A DNA stretch of 64,000 nucleotides. Origin: Henriciella sp045287255 (GTDB lineage: Bacteria; Pseudomonadota; Alphaproteobacteria; Caulobacterales; Hyphomonadaceae). A program made the position numbers and the translations under genes. The notes under the pieces were generated by a model. It was not told the origin of the DNA, did no database searches, and worked only from the letters and a program-made list of their open reading frames with translations. Every line of letters starts with the position of its first letter. Position 1 is the stretch's first letter. This document shows, piece after piece, positions 41,639-50,691 of this stretch. The stretch covers positions 1,426,001-1,490,000 of the forward strand of contig NZ_CP137142.1 in NCBI RefSeq assembly GCF_045287255.1, in the 5' to 3' direction.

Positions 41639-43567
41639 ATGCGCGCCCTGACCACATTCCTTGCAAGCGCCCTGACGCTATCGCTCAGCGCTGGTATAGC
41701 AACGGCTCAAAGCACCGAACCAGCTGCGCCGAAGATATCCAAGCCCGGCCCTGGAGACCGGATGCCATCAGGCCGCGATATTGGCACACGAAGCGCTGTG
41801 GTCGCCCCAAATGCCGCCGCGGCGACAGCTCATCCGCTCGCCACGCAAGTTGCACTCGACATCATGAAAGATGGCGGCAGCGCGATGGATGCCGCGATTG
41901 CTGCAAATGCAATGCTTGGTCTGGTTGAGCCAACTGGCAATGGCATTGGCGGGGACTTGTTCGCCATTGTCTGGGATCCCGAAACGCAACAGCTCTATGG
42001 CTATAATGGCTCTGGCCGCAGCCCAATGGGCGCAACGCTAGCTGATATGCAGGCCGCCGCTGATGAGCATGAGGACGGCGAAGAAATCCCGCCCTTTGGC
42101 GCCGCGCCAGTAAGCGTTCCGGGTACAGTGGATGGCTGGTTTGCCTTGCATGAAAAGTTTGGCCGTCTGCCGATGCAGGATAACCTGACCCCAACGATTG
42201 AGTATGCCCGCAACGGCGCACCCATTCCGGAAGTCATCGCCTATTATTGGGGGCGCAATGAGACGCGCCTGGCCGAAGCCTATGAAAGCGGCATGCTCGA
42301 AGAGTATGCCAACGCCAAAGCGACCTATTTCTCCCCTGCGCCACGCGAAGGCAGCCTGTTCCGTAACCCGGACCTTGCCAACACGCTTGAGGCAATCGCA
42401 ACCGAAGGCCGGGATGCCTTCTACAAGGGTGAACTGGCGCGGACGATGGACGCCTATATGGAACGTATTGGCGGGTTTATGAGCTATGAAGACCTCGCCG
42501 CCCATGAAGGTGAGTGGATTGAGCCGATCTGCGTTACCTATCGCGCTGAAGTCTCCCTCTGCGAACTCGGCCCGAACACGCAAGGCGTCGCGGCGCTGCA
42601 AATGCTACAAATGCTGGAGCGGTTCGACCTGCGCGACATGGGTTTTGGCTCGGCTGACAGCCTGATGGCGCAAGTTGAGGCGAAGCGTCTGGCCTTTGCT
42701 GATCGCGCAGCAGGATATGCGGACCCAGCGTTTAGCGGAATTGATCCAACAACATTTGTTCGCCCTGGTTACAATGAAGAACGTGGTCGCGCCATTGATA
42801 TTAGTCAGGCCATGGAGCCTCCTGCACCCGGCTTCGCCAAAGCCGACAAAAAGCTCGAAGACGGTGACACGACCTATCTGACCGTAACCGATAAAGACGG
42901 CATGATGGTGTCGCTGATCCAATCGAATTATCGCGGCATGGGGTCTGGCCTTGTGCCGGATGGGCTTGGTTTCATGCTACAAGATCGCGGACAGCTCTTC
43001 AGCCTCGACCCAGAGCATCCAAATGTCTTCGAGCCCGGCAAGCGACCTTTCCACACGATTATTCCAGCCTTTGCTTTCAAAGCGGATTTAGGCACGTGCG
43101 ATCCGTGGATACAGGACTTCTATATCATGAGTGGCGAAATGCCGACCTGGAACAATACAGAGCTTCCAGCCCGTAGCCTCAAGCAATGCGAGTTTAAACC
43201 CTGGCTCAGCTTCGGCCTGATGGGGGGCGGAATGCAGCCACAAGGCCACGTTCAGATCATCCTGAACCTTGTCGACTACAATATGGGTCTGCAAGAAGCT
43301 GGCGATGCAGCACGCTGGGAACATCGCGGCGGCTGCGAACCAACCGATAATCTAAGCGGCGACGAATGCGAAAGCGATATGGGCGTTATCTGGCTCGAAA
43401 GCGGTATTCCAGAAGAAACCCGCGCTGAACTGGAACGCCGTGGCCATACGGTCAAATGCTGCCAGGCCAATGGCGGGGGGTATCAGGCCATCATGCGCGA
43501 TTTCGAAACCGGGGCGTGGATCGCCGCAACAGAGATGCGCAAGGATGGCAATGCCAGCGGATACTAA
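41639..43567 (+). CDS. ggt: Gamma-glutamyltransferase/gamma-glutamyl hydrolase
   Basis: GGT is an N-terminal nucleophile hydrolase that cleaves gamma-glutamyl amides such as glutathione in the periplasm after self-processing. The ATG at 41639 after GGAGGAG gives 642 residues, with a signal peptide ending near GIATAQS. Motifs are GGSAMDAAIAANAMLGLVEP, GNGIGGDLFAIVWD, the processing and catalytic Thr region DGDTTYLTVTDKDGMM and SNYRGMGSGLVPDG. The small subunit carries extra Cys (GTCDP, KQCEF, GGCEP, DECES, KCCQA), probably periplasmic disulfides. It follows the YceI fusion by 60 bases. A weak hairpin, GAGAC-CCTT-GTCTC, then six T at 43643 could end the transcript. Confidence 0.92.
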   Translation: MRALTTFLASALTLSLSAGIATAQSTEPAAPKISKPGPGDRMPSGRDIGTRSAVVAPNAAAATAHPLATQVALDIMKDGGSAMDAAIAANAMLGLVEPTGNGIGGDLFAIVWDPETQQLYGYNGSGRSPMGATLADMQAAADEHEDGEEIPPFGAAPVSVPGTVDGWFALHEKFGRLPMQDNLTPTIEYARNGAPIPEVIAYYWGRNETRLAEAYESGMLEEYANAKATYFSPAPREGSLFRNPDLANTLEAIATEGRDAFYKGELARTMDAYMERIGGFMSYEDLAAHEGEWIEPICVTYRAEVSLCELGPNTQGVAALQMLQMLERFDLRDMGFGSADSLMAQVEAKRLAFADRAAGYADPAFSGIDPTTFVRPGYNEERGRAIDISQAMEPPAPGFAKADKKLEDGDTTYLTVTDKDGMMVSLIQSNYRGMGSGLVPDGLGFMLQDRGQLFSLDPEHPNVFEPGKRPFHTIIPAFAFKADLGTCDPWIQDFYIMSGEMPTWNNTELPARSLKQCEFKPWLSFGLMGGGMQPQGHVQIILNLVDYNMGLQEAGDAARWEHRGGCEPTDNLSGDECESDMGVIWLESGIPEETRAELERRGHTVKCCQANGGGYQAIMRDFETGAWIAATEMRKDGNASGY

Positions 43568-43695
43568 GAAAAAGCACACGCATATGGATCCAATGATCGG
43601 CTTCGTTCGTAATAGATTTTAGAGACCCTTGTCTCGCCGCGCTTTTTTGGCGTTTCCTCCCTCCCCTTAATACGCTGAGAGAGCGCGGCTACGCC

Positions 43696-44778
43696 TCAAA
43701 GGTCTTCGGGTATGACGTGCTCTTCGGCCATATACTCAACCGAGCGCATTTCATGCAGTCGGCTGACCGTGCGCTGAAATTCAAAGCTGCCATCTCCCAT
43801 CGTGTATAGCGCTTCAGGGTCTGCCTCCGCCGTTGCCACCAGCTTCACCTTAGCCTCATAAAGGGCATCAATCAGACTGACGAAACGGGTTGCCTCATCG
43901 CGCTGGTCACGGGCCATGACCGGAATATCGTCGAGCAGGATGGTGTGGAACGTTGCAGCAATGGTCAGATAATCCTGCGGCCCTAGCGGCCTTTTACACA
44001 GCTCCTCGAAGGTGAAACGGGCAACCCCAGCGGCTTCACGCTCAACCTGCAGCTTTCGCCCCTGTACAGTCAGCGTACAACTCTGCGGCTCTGCGCCCAA
44101 GGTCAAACGCTCAAACGCCCGGTCCAGCGCATGCTCACCCTCTGCGCCAACATACCAGACCGGAGCCTCCGTCAGACGCTCAAGCCGATAGTCACGCTCC
44201 GAGGCCAGCTCGAACACCTCACACTGGTCTTTGAGTAAGCCAATAAACGGCGTGAACAGTTCCCGGTTCAAGCCATTCTTGTACAGCTCATCGGGATGAC
44301 GATTGGACGTCGCGACCACCGTGACACCGCGTTCAAACAATTCTTCAAACAGACGCGAGAGGATCATCGCATCAGCAATCTGGGTCACCTGAAACTCGTC
44401 AAAGCAGAGGAGCTGCACCTCGCTGGCAAACTCTTTGGCTACGGGTGGGATCGGATCACTCACGGACGTGTCCGCCCGCGCTTTGGTCAGACGCCTATGC
44501 ACACGGCCCATGAATTCATGGAAGTGCACGCGCTTGGACTTTACCGGTGAATGCGCATGGAAGAGGTCCATCAGCATGGATTTCCCACGCCCAACGCCAC
44601 CCCACATATAAAGGCCGGTAACAGCTTTGGGCTTACTGAAAAACCAGCCGCCTTTGCCGCCTGCCTTCAGGCGCCCGAGAACCGCATCAAGGCGCTTTGC
44701 CGCTTCGGTTTGCGCGGGATCAGAGTTAAGCTGCCCTGCCTCAATCCGGGCGGCAAGAGCTTCAGAAACAACGCCCAT
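43696..44778 (-). CDS. zapE: Cell division protein ZapE (AFG1-like ATPase)
   Basis: ZapE is a P-loop ATPase linked to Z-ring constriction in E. coli and related to mitochondrial AFG1. This 360-residue protein has Walker A in GLYMWGGVGRGKSMLMDLF, Walker B in LLCFDEFQVTQIADAMIL and the family sequences VVATSNRHPDELYKNGLNR and RFVSLIDALYEAKVKL. It starts five bases after the rhomboid gene ends, so the two form an operon. Confidence 0.94.
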   Translation of the reverse strand: MGVVSEALAARIEAGQLNSDPAQTEAAKRLDAVLGRLKAGGKGGWFFSKPKAVTGLYMWGGVGRGKSMLMDLFHAHSPVKSKRVHFHEFMGRVHRRLTKARADTSVSDPIPPVAKEFASEVQLLCFDEFQVTQIADAMILSRLFEELFERGVTVVATSNRHPDELYKNGLNRELFTPFIGLLKDQCEVFELASERDYRLERLTEAPVWYVGAEGEHALDRAFERLTLGAEPQSCTLTVQGRKLQVEREAAGVARFTFEELCKRPLGPQDYLTIAATFHTILLDDIPVMARDQRDEATRFVSLIDALYEAKVKLVATAEADPEALYTMGDGSFEFQRTVSRLHEMRSVEYMAEEHVIPEDL

Positions 44779-44783
44779 ACCGC

Positions 44784-45407
44784 TCAGCCCCCACCAAGGC
44801 GAGCTGCGACTTGTTCGGAGAAAATCGACAGAGCGTCCGGGCGCACCAACATCGTCGCGATGAGACCGGCAAGCGCTCCGCCAAGATGCGCCTCATGCCC
44901 GATGACCTTATTCTCGCGCTGCGCGAGAACAGCGCTCAAAACAATGAAAACGACGCCGAAAACGACAGCAGGCATCGGGATCACAAACAGGATCAAGGTC
45001 GCAAACGGAGCGAACAGGCAGACGCTCAAAATAATCCCGGACGTCGCTCCTGATGCCCCAAGCGCGCGATAGTCAGGCTTTCGGCGGTTCTCTAGCAACG
45101 ACCAGAAACTACCGCCAAGGAGCGCGGCCCCATAGACAATCAGAAAACCACCCGTGCCAAGGACATTCGGATGCTCCAGCAGGCGCCCGAAGCCATACAG
45201 GACATACATATTGATCAGCAGGTGAAAGAAGCCCCCATGGAGAAAACCACTCGTGACAATGCGATGCCATTCCCGGCCCTGTAGGATAGGACCAACATGA
45301 AACAGGTTCTGCTCCATAAACCGGGGATTGGAAAAGGCGATCATGCTGGCAATCACATTTGCGGCGATAAGCACAAAAGTGGCAGGGCTCTGATAAAAGA
45401 CTTCCAT
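44784..45407 (-). CDS. Rhomboid family intramembrane serine protease
   Basis: This 207-residue protein has about six transmembrane helices and the rhomboid catalytic dyad: Ser in GASGATSG and His in GHEAHLGGALAG. The L1-loop region WHRIVTSGFLHGGFFHLLIN with its conserved His and Asn is also present. It should cleave transmembrane substrates within the inner membrane; the substrate is unknown. It is the first gene of the pair with zapE. Confidence 0.92.
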   Translation of the reverse strand: MEVFYQSPATFVLIAANVIASMIAFSNPRFMEQNLFHVGPILQGREWHRIVTSGFLHGGFFHLLINMYVLYGFGRLLEHPNVLGTGGFLIVYGAALLGGSFWSLLENRRKPDYRALGASGATSGIILSVCLFAPFATLILFVIPMPAVVFGVVFIVLSAVLAQRENKVIGHEAHLGGALAGLIATMLVRPDALSIFSEQVAARLGGG

Positions 45408-45519
45408 CTCTTCGCCCTAACCGCAGAGCCTTGAGGGCGCAACGGCCTATCTTACGCTGTGCGCAAGAGTTGACCCTTTGGCAAACAGTATTACCCCGTG
45501 CGGAAACGCTGGAGCCGTA

Positions 45520-46446
45520 ATGACAACGCATCGCACACCTGTTGATTGGGCCCTCTTCGCAGCGGTCACTCTGATCTGGGCAAGTGCATATGCCTTCACG
45601 CGAATCGCAGTGAGCCAGTCTGATCCCGCATCCGGATTCCCGCCTCAGTTCATTATCCCAGCCCGTCTGACCCTTGGCGGCATCATTTTACTCTGCGTCG
45701 CTTTCATCGCTCGTCAGAAATGGCCGGCGTTAAGCGCCTGGAAGAGCTGGCTCGCAATGGCTGTGATGGGCATTGTCGGCACAGCGGCACCTTTCTTTGT
45801 TATTACAACAGCACAGAAAACCGTCGATTCGAGCTTGGCAGCCCTTTATGTAGCCGCCTCGCCTTTATTCGTTTCCGTGCTCGCCCACGCCTTATTCCAT
45901 GATGATCAGATGACGAAAGGCAAAGCGCTTGGCCTTGGGGTTGGATTTATGGGCGTTGCCGTTCTGTTTGGTCCCGAAGCGATCACGGCCTTTGGGTCTA
46001 CCAGCATGACCGCACAAGCCCTCTGCCTGCTCGGGACGGTTTTCTACGCGATCTCGACGATCACGGCGCGCTATGCGCGAGACATACCGCCTTTTGTCTT
46101 TTCAGCGGGTTTTATATCGATTGGAGCGGTGGCAACCTGGCCACTCCTGTTGAGTGTCGAATTCAGCACGCTCACCCCCTCTAACGCAGCAATACTGGGG
46201 GTGATTGGCTTGGGGATTGGGCCAACAGCGATGGCCTCTGTGCTCTATATGGTCCTGATCAAACGAACGAGCGCGACCTTCCTGTCTCTGACCGGATACA
46301 CAATCCCAATCGTCTCGGCGATTATTGGCTATTTCGCCTTCCAAGAGGTTCAGGACTGGAATGCAGCCCTCGCCTTTGCCTTAATCCTGCTTGGCGTCTG
46401 GCTCGCCCAGCGCGGCACGAAAACAGCTCAGCCAATTACAGATTAA
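45520..46446 (+). CDS. EamA/DMT family permease
   Basis: This 308-residue inner-membrane protein has ten transmembrane helices in two EamA repeats (repeat 1 about 10-145, repeat 2 about 155-300). Typical segments are AAVTLIWASAYAFTRIAVSQ and VDSSLAALYVAASPLFVSVL. DMT carriers export amino acids, nucleosides or other metabolites; the substrate is unknown. The ATG at 45520 follows GGAG. Its 3' end overlaps the convergent phzF-like gene by 11 bases. Confidence 0.92.
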   Translation: MTTHRTPVDWALFAAVTLIWASAYAFTRIAVSQSDPASGFPPQFIIPARLTLGGIILLCVAFIARQKWPALSAWKSWLAMAVMGIVGTAAPFFVITTAQKTVDSSLAALYVAASPLFVSVLAHALFHDDQMTKGKALGLGVGFMGVAVLFGPEAITAFGSTSMTAQALCLLGTVFYAISTITARYARDIPPFVFSAGFISIGAVATWPLLLSVEFSTLTPSNAAILGVIGLGIGPTAMASVLYMVLIKRTSATFLSLTGYTIPIVSAIIGYFAFQEVQDWNAALAFALILLGVWLAQRGTKTAQPITD

Positions 46447-47251
46447 ACGCGCCTTCAATCACCGTGACACAGCGCCCGCGCAGTTTCACGCGATCAGCTC
46501 TTTTCTCGACCTCGATATGGGCACCGCGTCCCGGATAGGCTTGATAGCATTGTATCGGGCCCTGTTTGCGCGACGCCATAATCGCCGCGACCATACAGTG
46601 CCAACTGCCTGTTGCCGGATCTTCCTCAATCCCGCTGCCGGGGGCAAAGAAGCGACTTGTCACGTCCACACCATCGCCATCGACAGCCAGGCAACCAAAA
46701 TTACCCCGCTCCCAGCCATCACCTGTCATACCAAGATGAGCCAATGCGCTATGATTAGGGTTTAGTGCTTTCACCTGCGCGGCTGTTTCGAAAATGGCCG
46801 CATAGAAAGGACCACCAAGGACTTCCACGGGCCGGGCGCCCAAGGCTTCTACAACCGCCTCATCAATCTCCATCGGAAAAACCTCAGGCGCAGGGAAGTC
46901 CATCTCTAGCCGCCCGTCTGGCAGGCGCGAAACATAGAGCTCACCCGATTTGACGGTTTCAAATGTGATCTTATCGCCTTCAAAACCGCCATGTGCCCAC
47001 AGCCAGTGAGCGGTCGCCAATGTTGCGTGACCACAGAGTGGCACTTCAACCGCCGGGGTGAACCAGCGAAGCTTCCAGCGCGCGGGGCCCTCAGCAGTGA
47101 TATAGGCGGTTTCTGCGACATTATTCTCAGCCGCAATCGCTTGCAGGACATCATCCGGCAGCCAGGCCTCCAATGGCATGACGCAGGCCTGATTACCCTC
47201 GAAGGGTTGGCTCGCGAACGCATCAATCTGTGCAAATGGAATCTGAGCCAT
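46436..47251 (-). CDS. PhzF family isomerase-like protein
   Basis: This 271-residue protein has the PhzF double hot-dog (DAP epimerase-like) fold. The N-terminal IDAFASQPFEGNQACVM, the putative catalytic Glu in NNVAETAYI, the VPLCGHATLATAHWL block and the C-terminal DPATGSWHCM are family signatures. Only one phz-like gene is present, so phenazine synthesis is not implied; most such proteins are isomerases of unknown substrate. Its ATG overlaps the purK stop as TAATG, so it is the third gene of a purE-purK-phzF unit. Confidence 0.9.
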   Translation of the reverse strand: MAQIPFAQIDAFASQPFEGNQACVMPLEAWLPDDVLQAIAAENNVAETAYITAEGPARWKLRWFTPAVEVPLCGHATLATAHWLWAHGGFEGDKITFETVKSGELYVSRLPDGRLEMDFPAPEVFPMEIDEAVVEALGARPVEVLGGPFYAAIFETAAQVKALNPNHSALAHLGMTGDGWERGNFGCLAVDGDGVDVTSRFFAPGSGIEEDPATGSWHCMVAAIMASRKQGPIQCYQAYPGRGAHIEVEKRADRVKLRGRCVTVIEGAFNL

Positions 47252-48321
47252 TAGGTGAGCCTCCTTACACTATGCCCCATCTTGCGCCCGGGCTTGGCTT
47301 CTCGCTTACCATATAGGGTGACGATCTCGCCGGCTGCGAGACGCTGATCCGTAGAAAGGATTTCATCGCCCAGCAGGTTCTCCATGACGACATCATGATA
47401 ACGCGTCACCAGACCAAGCGGCCAACCTGCGACGGCGCGAATATGCTGTTCAAACTGGCCTGTCGCGCAAGCCTCTGGCGTCCAGTGTCCGGAATTGTGA
47501 ACACGCGGGGCAAACTCATTCGCGACGACATCCCCGTTCTCCAGAACAAAAAATTCCAGTGCAAGAACGCCGATATAATCGAGCGCTTCAGCAAGGGCCT
47601 TTGCTGCCCTCTTTGTCTCCTGCGAGGTGCTCTCTGTCACCTCTGCGGGTACCGTTGAGGTCCTCAAAATCCCATTCACGTGGCCATTCTCTGGAATATC
47701 CCAGACCCGCGTTTCACCATCCGCGCCACGCGCGATCAGGACAGAAACTTCCTTTTCAAACGGGATGAAAGCTTCAAGAATTGCTGGCGCATACGCCAAG
47801 GCATGATGGGCTTCCTCAAAGTCATCACCTGCTACAAGCCGCACCTGCCCTTTACCATCATAGCCATCACGCCGTGTCTTCAGGATGCCTTTGCCACCAA
47901 ACTGATTGAGAGGCGTCTCAATTTCGGATGCTGCACCAATCCCGGCAAAATCAGCTGTTGGGATACCACATTGTTTCAGAAAGGTTTTTTCGATGACGCG
48001 ATCCTGCGCCATTTCCAGAGGCTTCGCCCCCGGACGGACCAGGACACCTGCATCAATCAGCGCCTGCGCCGTCGCAACCGGCACATTCTCAAACTCATAG
48101 GTCACCACATCACAGGCTTTGCCCCATGCGATAACCGCGTCGAGATCAGTGTAATCCGCGCGAACCTCTAAAGCGACAACACGGCTGGCCGGACTATCAG
48201 GCTCGGGCCCATAAACGGACACATCAAACCCAAGCCGCGCCGCAGCTTCGGCCAGCATTCGACCCAATTGCCCATTTCCAAGTATGCCGATTGTTGCCCC
48301 GACAGGTAAAGGCGCGATCAA
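47251..48321 (-). CDS. purK: N5-carboxyaminoimidazole ribonucleotide synthase
   Basis: PurK makes N5-CAIR from AIR, bicarbonate and ATP in purine synthesis. This 356-residue ATP-grasp enzyme shows GILGNGQLGRMLAEAAARLG, KTRRDGYDGKGQVRL, FIPFEKEVSVLIARG and the ligand-metal region NEFAPRVHNSGHWTPEAC. The start is a TTG at 48321 whose bases overlap the purE TGA (TTGA), with GGGGGAG eight bases upstream. No ATG or GTG fits better, so this is a translationally coupled TTG start. Confidence 0.94.
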   Translation of the reverse strand: MIAPLPVGATIGILGNGQLGRMLAEAAARLGFDVSVYGPEPDSPASRVVALEVRADYTDLDAVIAWGKACDVVTYEFENVPVATAQALIDAGVLVRPGAKPLEMAQDRVIEKTFLKQCGIPTADFAGIGAASEIETPLNQFGGKGILKTRRDGYDGKGQVRLVAGDDFEEAHHALAYAPAILEAFIPFEKEVSVLIARGADGETRVWDIPENGHVNGILRTSTVPAEVTESTSQETKRAAKALAEALDYIGVLALEFFVLENGDVVANEFAPRVHNSGHWTPEACATGQFEQHIRAVAGWPLGLVTRYHDVVMENLLGDEILSTDQRLAAGEIVTLYGKREAKPGRKMGHSVRRLT

Positions 48322-48815
48322 ACCGGTTTCTCCCCCACAGCCGCTGTCTGCTTGGCCCGGAAAGCGTCGAGCTTTTCAGCCACAGTCTGATCCTCAAGCG
48401 CGACAATAGATGCGGCTAGAATACCCGCATTGGCGGCACCGGCCTCCCCAATCGCTAATGTACCAACTGGCACCCCTTTAGGCATCTGCGCAATCGAAAG
48501 CAGGCTATCGAAGCCATTCAAAGCGCGCGATTGAACCGGGACACCCAGCACTGGCAGGGGTGTCATCGCTGCGGCCATGCCCGGAAGGTGCGCAGCGCCA
48601 CCCGCTCCGGCAATGATCACGCTCAACCCGCGATCCTTCGCGCTATTGGCATACTCAACCAGTCTTTGCGGCGTACGATGCGCCGAGACAATGCGTGTCT
48701 CATAGGCAACGCCCATTTCGTCAAGCATGTCACAGGCCTTTTGCATCACGGGCCAGTCTGACTGGCTACCCATGATGACACCGACTTTTGGTGGACGGGA
48801 ATCTGTCTGCTCCAT
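48318..48815 (-). CDS. purE: N5-carboxyaminoimidazole ribonucleotide mutase
   Basis: PurE (class I) converts N5-CAIR to CAIR. This 165-residue protein shows GVIMGSQSDWPVMQKACDML, the catalytic His in VSAHRTPQRLVEYA, AGAGGAAHLPGMAAAMTPLP and VPVGTLAIGEAGAANAGILA. It overlaps purK by four bases and is first in the purE-purK-phzF unit. It is divergent from the diguanylate cyclase gene. Confidence 0.95.
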   Translation of the reverse strand: MEQTDSRPPKVGVIMGSQSDWPVMQKACDMLDEMGVAYETRIVSAHRTPQRLVEYANSAKDRGLSVIIAGAGGAAHLPGMAAAMTPLPVLGVPVQSRALNGFDSLLSIAQMPKGVPVGTLAIGEAGAANAGILAASIVALEDQTVAEKLDAFRAKQTAAVGEKPV

Positions 48816-48917
48816 GAAGAGCCCCCATGCAAAGCGCGCACAATAGGAATCCGCGCGCCATCGTCAACCACCTGATAGACCTGTCCAAACGTGTGCACTC
48901 ACGCTAGGCTGATCTTG

Positions 48918-49598
48918 ATGACTGAGATCACCGCGCCTTCCGATACAACTCGCCTCGCGCTGTTGCGCGCATTGGGCATCGAGATGGATACCCTGCCACG
49001 TGACCTGGCGGCGACCATGGAAGCATTGGCCGGGGAAATTCTCAGCCTGCGGGCCGAGCGGGATGAGCTTCTGTCACAGCTCAAGAATGCTGAAGCACTC
49101 GCCGACCGGGACACGCTTTGCCCTCTATTCAATCGCCGAGCTTTTACCCGCGAGTTAAGCCGGGAAATTGCGCTGTCAGAACGTTATGGGACGCCTTTAA
49201 GCCTGATCTATATCGACCTTGATCGGTTTAAACTGGTCAATGATCGCTTCGGCCATGCCACCGGGGACCGGGTTTTACTGCACGTTGCACAGATCATTCT
49301 GGAAAATGTGCGCCAGACCGACATTCCTGGGCGTTTGGGCGGCGATGAATTTGCGCTCCTCCTGCCCCATGCAGAATATGCTGATGCGCGCCGCAAAGCG
49401 ATTGATCTCGAACAAGCGCTGAGCGGCCTTGTCGTGCGCGATAGTGCAGACAAAACGATTGAACCTGTTCATGTCGGTGCTTCTTGCGGGACTGTCGCGT
49501 GGCGCCGGGGCTTAAGCGCAGAAGGCCTGATCGATCAGGCGGATGAGCGCATGTTCATTGCGAAAACACGGCGTAAGGGAAACGCCGCAAGAGGCTAA
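48918..49598 (+). CDS. GGDEF domain diguanylate cyclase
   Basis: This 226-residue protein has a helical, probably coiled-coil N-terminus (about 1-60, with AGEILSLRAERDELLSQLKN) and a GGDEF domain (about 65-225). The active site is intact (GRLGGDEFALLLPH). An RxxD inhibitory site (RQTD) lies five residues before it. It should make cyclic di-GMP with product feedback. There is no membrane segment or obvious sensor domain; dimerisation through the coiled coil is the likely switch. The ATG at 48918 is chosen; a GTG at 48891 is in frame. Confidence 0.92.
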   Translation: MTEITAPSDTTRLALLRALGIEMDTLPRDLAATMEALAGEILSLRAERDELLSQLKNAEALADRDTLCPLFNRRAFTRELSREIALSERYGTPLSLIYIDLDRFKLVNDRFGHATGDRVLLHVAQIILENVRQTDIPGRLGGDEFALLLPHAEYADARRKAIDLEQALSGLVVRDSADKTIEPVHVGASCGTVAWRRGLSAEGLIDQADERMFIAKTRRKGNAARG

Positions 49599-49702
49599 AC
49601 GTCGCAAAATATGAGTCGAAATACACGTGACAGGCGTATCTCCTCGTGATTTACTGTGGCTATAAAGTCACAGATTTTCAAAGCCAAGAGAAGGAGAAGC
49701 CT

Positions 49703-49870
49703 ATGTCCCTGAACCGTCGGATTGAAGAGTTGAACCGCCGTCACTCCCAACTGGATGAGAAAATCAACGAAGAACAGAAGCGACCGTCAGCCGACGTGAC
49801 GGTGTTGAAAGACCTTAAAAGGCAAAAACTTCGCCTCAAAGAAGAAATAGGAATGCTGCGCGCAAGTTGA
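49703..49870 (+). CDS. DUF465 (YdcH-like) small protein
   Basis: This 55-residue basic helical protein is of the DUF465/YdcH family. The sequence MSLNRRIEELNRRHSQLDEK and the C-terminal LKRQKLRLKEEIGMLRAS predict a helical hairpin. AAGGAGAAG precedes the ATG. DUF465 proteins are common in alphaproteobacteria and have no agreed function. It lies between the diguanylate cyclase and an SDR-like gene. Confidence 0.88.
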   Translation: MSLNRRIEELNRRHSQLDEKINEEQKRPSADVTVLKDLKRQKLRLKEEIGMLRAS

Positions 49871-49885
49871 CGCGCCCCTCTTTTT

Positions 49886-49916
49886 CCTGTCTGCGCATTA
49901 AGACTGCGTAGACAGG
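49886..49916 (+). promoter_or_regulatory. Strong hairpin overlapping the RBS of the next gene
   Basis: CCTGTCTGCGCA (49886-49897) pairs with TGCGTAGACAGG (49905-49916), eleven Watson-Crick pairs plus one G-U, around a seven-base loop. The 3' arm includes the first bases of the AGGAG ribosome site (49914-49918) of the SDR-like gene starting at 49924. It may block initiation or act as an RNA thermometer or protein site. It lacks a T-run downstream. Confidence 0.6.
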
Positions 49917-49923
49917 AGCTGTC

Positions 49924-50691
49924 ATGGAAAAACCCGTCAGCCTGATCATTGGCCTTGGCCAGACTGTTGGCGAAGCTGTGGCCCGACGCTTTCTTGATGC
50001 GGGTCACACAGTTCTCGCCGTCGACCCTGATGAGAAACAGCTCTCTGAGTTGGAAAAGCTCTTAGGCGATAAAGTCGATCTACATCATGGCGATGTTCAC
50101 ACAAAAATCGGGTTGAAGAACGCGTTGGCTTTGTGCCTGGAAAGCTATGGCCGGATCGACAATGTCGTTGCTGTACCGACGCTTCCAGAGCCAGATAACC
50201 TGTTTGATCTCGACACCAAGGGCTTCGAGAACAAGCTGACGACCGTCATCCGTGCCAGCGTGAATGCGCTGCGCATTTTCTCAGATCAGATGATCGAGCA
50301 GATTCAAGACCCCGAGAATGCTGCAGACCGTACACGGCAAGCAGGAACGTTTACATTTGTCCTGTCTCTGGGCGCTGTTGCGTCCCAGCCGGGCTGGTTC
50401 AGCGAAGGGGTGACCCAGAAAGCCATTCTTGGCGTGGTAAAGTCGGCGTCAGTCGAGCTGGCACCGGAACATGTGCGTGTGAATGCTGTTGTCGCCTTGC
50501 GCCCACGCGCAGAGGGTCGCGAACCCTGGTTGAAACTACGCACCCCTATTGGGCGACCAGCCAGCGCGGAAGAAATTGCCGAAACGGCGCTATTCCTGTC
50601 AAACCCGGCATCCAACATCATTACAGGCGAAGCCATCACTCTGGATGGCGGACGCGTTCAATTGTCAGGTCTGTTGGAGAGCGAAGACTAA
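49924..50691 (+). CDS. SDR-fold protein lacking the catalytic Tyr
   Basis: This 255-residue Rossmann-fold protein is of the short-chain dehydrogenase superfamily. The nucleotide-binding motif is altered (IIGLGQTVGEAVARRFLDAG instead of TGxxxGIG). The active-site Ser is kept in VLSLGAVAS, but in the YxxxK region the sequence reads SEGVTQKAILG, so Lys is present while Tyr is Gly. The C-terminus is normal (NIITGEAITLDGGRVQLSG). It may be a non-catalytic NAD-binding protein or use other residues. A strong hairpin covers part of its ribosome site. The 3' end overlaps def by four bases. Confidence 0.85.
   Translation: MEKPVSLIIGLGQTVGEAVARRFLDAGHTVLAVDPDEKQLSELEKLLGDKVDLHHGDVHTKIGLKNALALCLESYGRIDNVVAVPTLPEPDNLFDLDTKGFENKLTTVIRASVNALRIFSDQMIEQIQDPENAADRTRQAGTFTFVLSLGAVASQPGWFSEGVTQKAILGVVKSASVELAPEHVRVNAVVALRPRAEGREPWLKLRTPIGRPASAEEIAETALFLSNPASNIITGEAITLDGGRVQLSGLLESED

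Noticed and set aside
46436..47251. A phenazine biosynthesis cluster
   Set aside because: Only a PhzF-fold protein is present next to purE-purK; no other phz genes occur, and PhzF homologs are widespread outside phenazine producers.
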